From the NCBI GenBank assembly GCA_016183945.1, contig JACPDP010000003.1, forward strand, positions 1-12,220: a stretch of 12,220 bases of DNA, given 5' to 3'. The position numbers were made by a program, and so were the translations under genes. How positions within the stretch are numbered: the stretch's first letter is position 1; every line of letters starts with the position of its first letter. Shown here piece by piece: positions 7,932 through 12,220 of the stretch. The notes beneath the pieces were generated by a model, which was not told the DNA's origin, ran no database searches, and saw only the letters and a program-made list of their open reading frames with translations. The DNA comes from Magnetospirillum sp. Lineage in GTDB: Bacteria; Pseudomonadota; Alphaproteobacteria; Rhodospirillales; Magnetospirillaceae.

Positions 7932-9475
7932 CGGGAATACTCCAAGCCGGTAGAGTGTTGCGGAAGCATTTCGCGCGCCATCTTGCGCACCTCGGCCTTG
8001 ACGACCTTGCCGATGCTGGTGCGCGGCAACTGGTCGACGAACAGCACGGCGCGCGGGTGCTTGTAGCGGGCGATGCGGTCCTCGAAGAGGGCGAGCACGG
8101 CCTCGGCGGTGAGGTTGGCGCCGGACCTGGGCACCACCACCGCCACCGGCACCTCGCCCCAGCGCTCGTCGGGACGGGCGACCACGGCGGCTTCGTCGAT
8201 GTCGGGGCACTCGCACAGGATCATTTCCAGCGCCGCCGGATAGATGTTCTCGCCGCCGGAGATGATCATGTCCTTCTTGCGGTCCTTGATCACCAGATAG
8301 CCGGCCTCGTCGATCAGGCCGATGTCGCCGGTATAGAACCAGCCGGTCTTGAGCACGGCGTCGGTGGCCTTCTTGTCGTGCCAGTAGCCGGACATGACAT
8401 TGCCGCCCTTGACCAGGATCTCGCCCGCCGTGCCCGCCGGGATGTCGTCGCCCATGGGGTCGACGATGCGCAGCTCGCAATGGATGGCGCATTTGCCGGC
8501 GACCCCGATGCGGTCGGCGTCGGCCACCCGCTGGTAGGCGGCGATGGGGCCGGTCTCGGTGGAGCCGTAGACCTGGATCAGCTTGACGCCGCGCTGGGCC
8601 AGCGCTTGCGGCAGGCGGGGCGGCACGATGGTCGAGCCGGTGGTGATGCAGCGCAGCGACCCCAGATCGACCGTCGCCCAACCGGGCTCGGCCATCATGA
8701 TGTCCAGTTGGGTGGGCACCAGCACGGTCAGGGTGATGCGCTCGGCGGCGATGGTGGCGAGGGCGGCGGCGGCGGCGAACTTGCGCTGCAGGATGACGGT
8801 GGCGCCGGCATGGAGGGCCGGCACCGTCAGGATGTTGAGCCCGCCGACATGGAACAGCGGCAGCGTGGTGAGGATGCGGTCGGCGCTGGTGAGGTCGTGC
8901 ATGTGGGTGCTGTTGGTGGCGTTCCACAGCATCGCCTCCTGGCTCAGCAGCGCCCCCTTGGGCTGGCCGGTGGTGCCCGAGGTGTAGCACAGCAGCAGCG
9001 CGTCGGAGTACTGCCCGCCGCCCTTGCCGGCATGCAGCGGTGCCGTGGCGACCATCTCGTCCCAGTCCATCCATCCAGGCCGGGGACCGCCGGTGCAGGC
9101 ACGGCGAAAGGCGGCGAAGCCCTTGCCGTGGCGATCGATGGCGGTGGCGAAGTCGGGCTCCGCCAGGATGACCGAGGGCTGGGCGTCGGCCACCAGTTGC
9201 TCGTGCTCGGCGGCGGTCAGGCGCCAGTTGATCGGCATGAACAGGGCGCCCAGGCGAGCGCAGGCGAACATCAGCGCCAGGCTCTCGGGATGGTTCAGCC
9301 CCAGCCACGCCACCCGGTCGCCGTGCCGGATGCCCAGCGCCTGGTCGAGCACATGGGCGATGCGGCGGATGCGGGCCGCCAGATCGGAATAGCTCCACGC
9401 CTCGTCATCGCAGCGGACCGCCACCTTGTCGGCTTGGAATGCGGCCCAGCGATCGATCCAGTCGGCGGCGTTCAT
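7928..9475 (-). CDS. AMP-forming acyl/aryl-CoA ligase
   Basis: ATP-dependent acid:CoA ligase of the ANL (acyl-AMP) family, 515 aa, cytosolic. All core motifs are visible: P-loop YTSGTTGQPKG (164-174), LPLFHVGG (205-212), YGSTETG (303-309), WFYTGDIG with the ribose-binding Asp384, the hinge KDMIISGGENIYP (401-413), and the catalytic Lys490 in RTSIGKV. It should therefore be active. There is no membrane segment. It starts 25 bp after the thiolase stop with AGGGGGAAAG upstream, and its stop overlaps the hyuA-like start. In an indoleacetate-type pathway it would form the CoA ester of indoleacetate (as reported for IaaB of Aromatoleum) or of (2-aminophenyl)succinate; the sequence alone does not tell which. 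Fatty-acid or cinnamate-type substrates are alternatives. Confidence 0.93.
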   Translation of the reverse strand: MNAADWIDRWAAFQADKVAVRCDDEAWSYSDLAARIRRIAHVLDQALGIRHGDRVAWLGLNHPESLALMFACARLGALFMPINWRLTAAEHEQLVADAQPSVILAEPDFATAIDRHGKGFAAFRRACTGGPRPGWMDWDEMVATAPLHAGKGGGQYSDALLLCYTSGTTGQPKGALLSQEAMLWNATNSTHMHDLTSADRILTTLPLFHVGGLNILTVPALHAGATVILQRKFAAAAALATIAAERITLTVLVPTQLDIMMAEPGWATVDLGSLRCITTGSTIVPPRLPQALAQRGVKLIQVYGSTETGPIAAYQRVADADRIGVAGKCAIHCELRIVDPMGDDIPAGTAGEILVKGGNVMSGYWHDKKATDAVLKTGWFYTGDIGLIDEAGYLVIKDRKKDMIISGGENIYPAALEMILCECPDIDEAAVVARPDERWGEVPVAVVVPRSGANLTAEAVLALFEDRIARYKHPRAVLFVDQLPRTSIGKVVKAEVRKMAREMLPQHSTGLEYSR

Positions 9476-9500
9476 GGCTTTCCCCCTGTTCGCGGCGGCT

Positions 9501-10706
9501 TCAGGCGTCTCCGACGCGGATGACGACGGCCATCGCCGAGTCGCCCGCGGCGCAGCCGCTGAACAAGCCGTAGCCGCCGCCCCGAGCGGCCAGTTCCTCG
9601 ATCAGCTCGATCACGGCGCGGCTGCCCATGGGTGCCTGCGGATGGCCCCAGATCAGCGACGAGCCGAAATTGTTCATGGTCATCACGTCGATGCCCATCT
9701 CGGCGGCGAAGACGATGTCGTTGACCACGAAGGGGTTGTGCACCTTGACGGCGTCGATCTGCCCGATCGCCAGCCCGGCCTGGGCCAGGGCGCGGCGGGC
9801 CGCCGGCACGGTGGCCTTGGGCATCCAGGCCGGCTGTACCCGGTCGAGCCCGAAGCCGAGCAGGCGGATGCGGATGGCGGGATTCTTCGACATGTCCCGT
9901 GCCGGTCCCGGTGCCGCCACCACGATGCCGGCATTGCCGTCGGCCGGGTGGGTGTGGCCGCCATAGGTGACGGTCCCGTCCGGCGCCACCGGCTTCAGCC
10001 GCGCCAGGCCTTCGGCGGTGGAACGCACGATGCCCTCGTCGCCGGCCAGGGTGGCGGCCACCTTCTTGTAGTTGGCGGATGGCACCTCGAACGGCAGGGT
10101 CATGTAGCGTCGCAGGAAGCGGCAGTCGTCGGCGGTGGCCTCGTCATACTGCTCCTGTCGGCGCAGCACGATCTCATGCTGGCGGGCGGTGTCGATCTTG
10201 TGCTCGGCGGCGCAGTTCTCGGCAGTCACCAGCATCGACTTGCGGCTGTAGGGATCGAACGAGAAGTTCTGCATCACCCAGTCTTCCGAGTCGCCGATGC
10301 CGCCCGGTGCCGCCGGAGCCGGGTAATAGATGTGCGGCCCGTTGGAGGTGCGGTCGCAGGTCAGCGCCAACGCCGTCTGCGCCAGGCCGCTCTCGATCTC
10401 CTGCGCCGAGGCCAGCAGGCAGCGCACGCTGGTGGCGCAGGCCTGCGACAGGGTCGGGCCGCCGACATGCTCGGCGCCGATCATGCCCATCAGCCACGGC
10501 AGCCCGTAGAAGGCGTGCTTCTGCGGCACCGAGACTCCCAGCACGCCGTAGTCGAAGGCGCTGGCCGGCAGGTCGCGCCGGGCCAGTTCGCGGCGGGCGA
10601 CATGGGCGGCGAACTCCAGGGAATGCAGGTGGGAGAAGCTGCCCTGCCAGCGGGCGAAGGGCGTCGTCCAGTAGCAGCCGTAGGGAATTTCGGCGAGATA
10701 GGCCAT
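9501..10706 (-). CDS. Thiolase family protein (degradative acyl-CoA C-acyltransferase)
   Basis: Condensing-enzyme fold protein of 401 aa, a usual thiolase length. It has the three expected catalytic elements: the nucleophile Cys90 in LSQACATSVR, His355 in NFGSSLIWGHPQAPMGSR, and the second cysteine Cys385 in FSGCAAGDSAM; Asn324 in HNPFV corresponds to the NEAF asparagine. This Cys-His-Cys set indicates a real thiolase rather than a KAS enzyme. The motif wording departs from biosynthetic thiolases (which have GGAIALGHPLGASG), placing it in a less studied degradative branch. A strong AAGGAGG (10714-10720) lies 7 bp before the ATG and overlaps the preceding stop codon. In the proposed pathway it would cleave 3-(2-aminophenyl)-3-oxopropanoyl-CoA with CoA to 2-aminobenzoyl-CoA and acetyl-CoA (inference). 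An SCP-x-type non-decarboxylating thiolase role is an alternative. Confidence 0.92.
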   Translation of the reverse strand: MAYLAEIPYGCYWTTPFARWQGSFSHLHSLEFAAHVARRELARRDLPASAFDYGVLGVSVPQKHAFYGLPWLMGMIGAEHVGGPTLSQACATSVRCLLASAQEIESGLAQTALALTCDRTSNGPHIYYPAPAAPGGIGDSEDWVMQNFSFDPYSRKSMLVTAENCAAEHKIDTARQHEIVLRRQEQYDEATADDCRFLRRYMTLPFEVPSANYKKVAATLAGDEGIVRSTAEGLARLKPVAPDGTVTYGGHTHPADGNAGIVVAAPGPARDMSKNPAIRIRLLGFGLDRVQPAWMPKATVPAARRALAQAGLAIGQIDAVKVHNPFVVNDIVFAAEMGIDVMTMNNFGSSLIWGHPQAPMGSRAVIELIEELAARGGGYGLFSGCAAGDSAMAVVIRVGDA

Positions 10707-10713
10707 GGCGGAC

Positions 10714-10720
10714 CCTCCTT
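10714..10720 (-). promoter_or_regulatory. Strong Shine-Dalgarno of the thiolase gene
   Basis: The minus strand reads AAGGAGG with 7 bp to the ATG at 10706. It is the best ribosome site in the operon and overlaps the TAA stop of the MaoC gene, so it supports both the thiolase start and high expression. Confidence 0.75.
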
Positions 10721-11138
10721 AGGCGGGCAGGGCGACGCGCGCCGCGCCGGCCAGGGTCTGCTTGCCGTGCTGGTTGACGGCGGACAGCTCCAGGTCGACC
10801 ACGGTCTCGCCGCCCTCGCTGGAGGTCGCGGTGACCACGCCCGAGCAGACGATGGTGTCGCCGGGGAATGCCATGGCGGTGAAGCGGGCCGAGAAGGAGC
10901 GGATGGCCGATTGCGGCACCCAGTTGGTCAGGACCTGGCCGAGGAAGGCCATGGACAGCATGCCGTGGGCGATCACCCCCGGCAGCCCGCCGGCGCGAGC
11001 CTGCTCGTCGTCGAGGTGGATGGGGTTGTGGTCGCCCGACGCCCCGGCGAACAGCGCCAGTTGGGTGCGGTCGATGGGCGTCTTGGCAAGCTCGGGGATG
11101 CGATCCCCCACCGCGATGTCGGCGAAGCGGATGGTCAT
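10719..11138 (-). CDS. MaoC-type (R)-specific enoyl-CoA hydratase, catalytic hot-dog subunit
   Basis: Single hot-dog-domain hydratase, 139 aa. It has the hydratase-2 signature ASGDHNPIHLDD with catalytic Asp36 and His41, followed by GLPGVIAHGMLSMAF, the usual central helix and substrate-pocket region. It starts 9 bp after the preceding gene's TAG with AGGGGAG just upstream. It is paired with a FAS1-dehydratase-like subunit that lacks these residues, in the manner of mycobacterial HadA/HadB, so the two probably form a heterodimer with this one as the catalytic half. In the proposed route it would hydrate 2-aminocinnamoyl-CoA. This family gives (R)-3-hydroxyacyl-CoA, so an R-specific (SDR-type) dehydrogenase would be needed, and none is in the window. 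Confidence 0.92.
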   Translation of the reverse strand: MTIRFADIAVGDRIPELAKTPIDRTQLALFAGASGDHNPIHLDDEQARAGGLPGVIAHGMLSMAFLGQVLTNWVPQSAIRSFSARFTAMAFPGDTIVCSGVVTATSSEGGETVVDLELSAVNQHGKQTLAGAARVALPA

Positions 11139-11147
11139 GGGGCTCCC

Positions 11148-11591
11148 CTATCCCTGGCGGACGATGATTACGGTCCGTAAATTCGCCACCGGGCGGGCGT
11201 ACTGATTTTCCAGCCGGGTTTCGGTGACGATGAAGCGCATGGCGCCGCCCTTCTTCTCGAAAGTTTCGACCACCCGTTGCACCCCGGTGATGGTGTCGCC
11301 GGCGCAGATGGGTTCGATGTAGTCGAAGACCTGCTCGCCGTGCATGGACCGGGTCTTGTCGACCCCCAGGTCATCGAGCACCTTGAACGGCTGTTCGGCA
11401 TCCATGGCGATGGAGAACGCGAAGGTCGGCGGCGCCGGAAGCGAGGAATATCCGGCCGTTCGGGCGGCCTCCTCGTCGGTGTAGACGGGATTGGCCTCGC
11501 CGATCGCCTTGGCGAACAGGCGCAGGCGGCCTTTCTCGACGTCGATGGTGAACGGGGCATAGGCCTTGCCCACAAGCTCTTCGGCTTTCAC
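11148..11591 (-). CDS. FAS1-like dehydratase (MaoC_dehydrat_N) subunit, non-catalytic HadA/HadC type
   Basis: First gene of the operon, 147 aa, a hot-dog fold of the N-terminal MaoC dehydratase type. It shows GKAYAPFTIDVEKGRLRLFAKAIGE-like sequence (in short GRLRLFAKAIGE), NPVYTDEEAAR and LPAPPTFAFSI, as in mycobacterial HadA/HadC. At the place of the hydratase Asp and His it has GEANPVY, so both catalytic residues are missing, and it likely binds the acyl chain for the catalytic partner encoded next. It starts with GTG at 11591-11589, supported by GGGAGGAAG (11597-11605) five bases upstream; the nearby ATG at 11596 is out of frame and meets TGA after one codon. Its last codons carry an operator-like palindrome (11168-11180). 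The ending TAG is 9 bp before the next gene. Confidence 0.9.
   Translation of the reverse strand: MKAEELVGKAYAPFTIDVEKGRLRLFAKAIGEANPVYTDEEAARTAGYSSLPAPPTFAFSIAMDAEQPFKVLDDLGVDKTRSMHGEQVFDYIEPICAGDTITGVQRVVETFEKKGGAMRFIVTETRLENQYARPVANLRTVIIVRQG
11168..11180. promoter_or_regulatory. Intragenic operator-like palindrome (third copy)
   Basis: TTACGGTCCGTAA is a perfect dyad with one central base, inside the 3' end of the FAS1-dehydratase-like gene and about 30 to 42 bp upstream of the MaoC-gene start. Read on the coding strand it is TTTACGGACCGTAA; the first ten bases match the second intergenic palindrome exactly. The codons it imposes include Leu TTA and Val GTA, A/T-ending choices in a gene otherwise dominated by G/C-ending codons. 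It may be a roadblock or auxiliary operator, or it may control an internal promoter. Confidence 0.6.
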
Positions 11592-11596
11592 GGCAT

Positions 11597-11605
11597 CTTC
11601 CTCCC
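11597..11605 (-). promoter_or_regulatory. Ribosome binding site deciding the GTG start
   Basis: The minus strand reads GGGAGGAAG, followed after five bases by the GTG at 11591. It is a strong anti-SD match at ideal spacing and is the reason for choosing GTG over the out-of-frame ATG lying between the two. Confidence 0.8.
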
Positions 11606-11650
11606 TCTGGGCCGGACGGTGGCGGATTGACTGCTCCGCTTGGTCGCCGC

Positions 11651-11663
11651 CGGACCCGGTCCG
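11651..11663. repeat. GC-rich 13-bp dyad in the operon leader
   Basis: CGGACCCGGTCCG has perfect six-base arms around one central C. It lies between the operators and the first operon gene, probably in the transcribed leader. It shares the GGTCCG core with the intragenic palindrome but lacks the TTA/TAA ends. It could be a further protein site or chance in GC-rich DNA; the loop is too short for a good hairpin. Confidence 0.4.
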
Positions 11664-11699
11664 CCGACGCGCCGTACAGTGAGGTCACGCTACCGGCAT

Positions 11700-11715
11700 T
11701 TTACGGTGTCGTAAA
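11700..11715. promoter_or_regulatory. Palindromic operator candidate 1
   Basis: TTTACGGTGTCGTAAA is a perfect 6+4+6 inverted repeat (TTTACG / CGTAAA). It lies in the A/T-rich middle of the divergent region, next to a TetR-family gene, where such regulators bind and autoregulate. Confidence 0.7.
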
Positions 11716-11723
11716 TACGAAAC

Positions 11724-11737
11724 TTACAGGTCCGTAA
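11724..11737. promoter_or_regulatory. Palindromic operator candidate 2
   Basis: TTACAGGTCCGTAA is an imperfect dyad with perfect TTAC/GTAA arms. On the minus strand it reads TTTACGGACCTGTAA, close to candidate 1 and to the intragenic copy. Its centre is about 23 bp from that of candidate 1, roughly two helical turns, which would put two bound dimers on nearly the same face. Confidence 0.65.
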
Positions 11738-11811
11738 AATTTCCGTTTGTGCGCTGCCGCCATTCCCGCTAGAGTCGGGATGGTCGAATAACGTCACTGG
11801 TTCCCGGGCAG

Positions 11812-12220
11812 ATGAGTCGCCGCATCCAAATTTTGAGACGGGCCACCGAGATGTTCGAGCGTCAAGGTGTCAGTCGCACCTCGATCGAGGACATCGCCAA
11901 TGCGGTCGGCATCAAGCGCGAAGGCGTCTACTATTATTTCAAGAGCCGCGCCGATATTCTCCTGAAGATCATCCTGCCGCAAAGCACCTCGCTGGTGATG
12001 GCGCTCACCGCCATCATCAATTCGAACCAGAGCGCAAGCGCCAAACTTGAGGCGGCCATTCGCAGCCATCTCGACCGCTTCAACCCCAGCTATCTGGAAA
12101 TGACCGTCGCCCTGCGCGAGGATCATTTCCTTGAGGACGAAGGCAAGGCGGCCGAACTGCGCAATGTGTGGAACGAATACACCCGCCTGTGGACCCGGCT
12201 GATCGTCGAGGGCCAGGAGC
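11812..12220 (+). CDS. TetR/AcrR-family transcriptional regulator (partial, C-terminus missing)
   Basis: Divergently transcribed regulator; 136 codons are present and the gene runs off the right edge. The protein starts MSRRIQILRRATEMFERQGV and has the TetR N-terminal helix-turn-helix at about residues 20-50: TSIEDIANAVGIKREGVYYYFKSRADILL. The ligand-binding helical domain follows (LTAIINS, LEAAIRSHLDRF, LREDHFLEDEGK) and is cut off. The ATG at 11812 is the only in-frame ATG after a TAG at 11770-11772, but its upstream sequence (CCCGGGCAG) is a poor ribosome site, so the level may be low or the transcript nearly leaderless. Position suggests it represses both itself and the operon through the TTTACG/CGTAAA palindromes. 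The inducer is unknown; a pathway CoA ester or aromatic acid is a reasonable guess. Confidence 0.92.
   Translation, partial: MSRRIQILRRATEMFERQGVSRTSIEDIANAVGIKREGVYYYFKSRADILLKIILPQSTSLVMALTAIINSNQSASAKLEAAIRSHLDRFNPSYLEMTVALREDHFLEDEGKAAELRNVWNEYTRLWTRLIVEGQE

Larger units (their letters stand above)
11592..11811. promoter_or_regulatory. Divergent control region between operon and TetR-family gene
   Basis: This 220-bp non-coding stretch separates the leftward operon from the rightward regulator. Its middle (about 11697-11750) is clearly more A/T-rich than the rest of the window and holds two related palindromes. Both strands offer a TAAAAT that could serve as a -10 element (plus strand 11735-11740), but I see no convincing -35 at 16-18 bp, so no exact promoter is called. 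The operon leader (11592-11699) contains a 13-bp GC-rich dyad and the ribosome site of the first gene. The regulator side has a weak TCCCG/CGGGA hairpin (11764-11780). Confidence 0.75.

Noticed and set aside
6015..9398. A 1127-residue minus-strand open frame crossing ligase and HyuA genes
   Set aside because: Only the section 7931 to about 7490 is real coding (HyuA N-terminus). The upstream part is out of frame with the ligase and the downstream part out of frame with the HyuA C-terminal region; it is not a fusion protein.
775..11180. Long plus-strand open frames (for example 775-2214, 3996-5729, 5996-7663, 7955-9523, 9426-11180)
   Set aside because: They lie antisense to well-supported genes, give Gly/Ala/Asp/His/Arg-rich low-information translations without family motifs, and are what high GC third positions produce on the opposite strand.
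11718..11740. Sigma-70 promoter built on TAAAAT
   Set aside because: No acceptable -35 hexamer lies 16-18 bp upstream on either strand, so naming an exact promoter would be guesswork.
11764..11780. TCCCG/CGGGA hairpin upstream of the TetR-family gene
   Set aside because: A five-base stem with a seven-base loop is easily found by chance in GC-rich DNA, and there is no T-tract to make it a terminator.
11794..12126. Minus-strand open frame opposite the TetR-family gene
   Set aside because: It is antisense to a clear helix-turn-helix protein and shows no recognisable domain.
1..12220. tRNA, rRNA, CRISPR, insertion sequence or rho-independent terminator
   Set aside because: I saw no cloverleaf-like, array-like or transposase sequence, and no GC stem followed by a T-run; the window is nearly all protein-coding.

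Overview
The window is GC-rich (roughly two thirds G+C by eye) and almost fully coding. Eleven genes run in one block on the minus strand, from about 11591 down past the left edge. A divergent TetR-family regulator starts at 11812 on the plus strand and runs off the right edge. Gene style, codon use and family types suggest an alphaproteobacterium, perhaps a Rhodospirillales (Magnetospirillum-like) organism. That placement is an impression from composition, not a test.

Layout in transcription order (right to left). First come two small hot-dog-fold hydratase subunits, one of the non-catalytic FAS1-dehydratase type (11591-11148) and one catalytic MaoC type (11138-10719). Next are a degradative thiolase (10706-9501) and an AMP-forming acyl-CoA ligase (9475-7928). 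Then come a hydantoinase A-like ATPase subunit that is frameshifted in this sequence (7931-5840) and its hydantoinase B-like partner (5843-4158). They are followed by an acyl-CoA dehydrogenase with neither usual catalytic glutamate (4153-3020) and a coenzyme-B12 acyl-CoA mutase split into a cobalamin-binding small subunit (3023-2625) and a catalytic large subunit (2628-1021). Last are the FAD subunit (1004-150) and the 2Fe-2S subunit (166 to beyond the left edge) of a molybdenum hydroxylase. Neighbours overlap by 4 bp (ATGA) or are separated by 4 to 25 bp, so this reads as one operon. The only sizeable gap is the 220-bp divergent control region at 11592-11811.

How the genes fit together. A Mo hydroxylase, a hydantoinase-like ring opener, a CoA ligase, a B12 mutase, an acyl-CoA dehydrogenase, a hydratase and a thiolase together match, from memory of the published work, the anaerobic indole-3-acetate (auxin) route of Azoarcus evansii and Aromatoleum aromaticum (iaa cluster). 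The route is: indoleacetate to 2-oxo-indoleacetate (Mo enzyme), ring opening to (2-aminophenyl)succinate (HyuA/HyuB), CoA activation, rearrangement to (2-aminobenzyl)malonyl-CoA (mutase), oxidative decarboxylation to 2-aminocinnamoyl-CoA (dehydrogenase), then hydration, oxidation and thiolysis to 2-aminobenzoyl-CoA and acetyl-CoA. The substrate is an inference. The cluster differs in using a two-subunit MaoC-type hydratase, a TetR-type regulator, and no visible 3-hydroxyacyl-CoA dehydrogenase or CoA transferase.

Control. Two TTTACG/CGTAA-type palindromes, about 23 bp apart centre to centre, lie in the divergent control region. A third, nearly perfect copy lies inside the 3' end of the first operon gene, where it forces the A/T-ending codons TTA and GTA. 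These are the best candidates for binding sites of the divergent TetR-family regulator.
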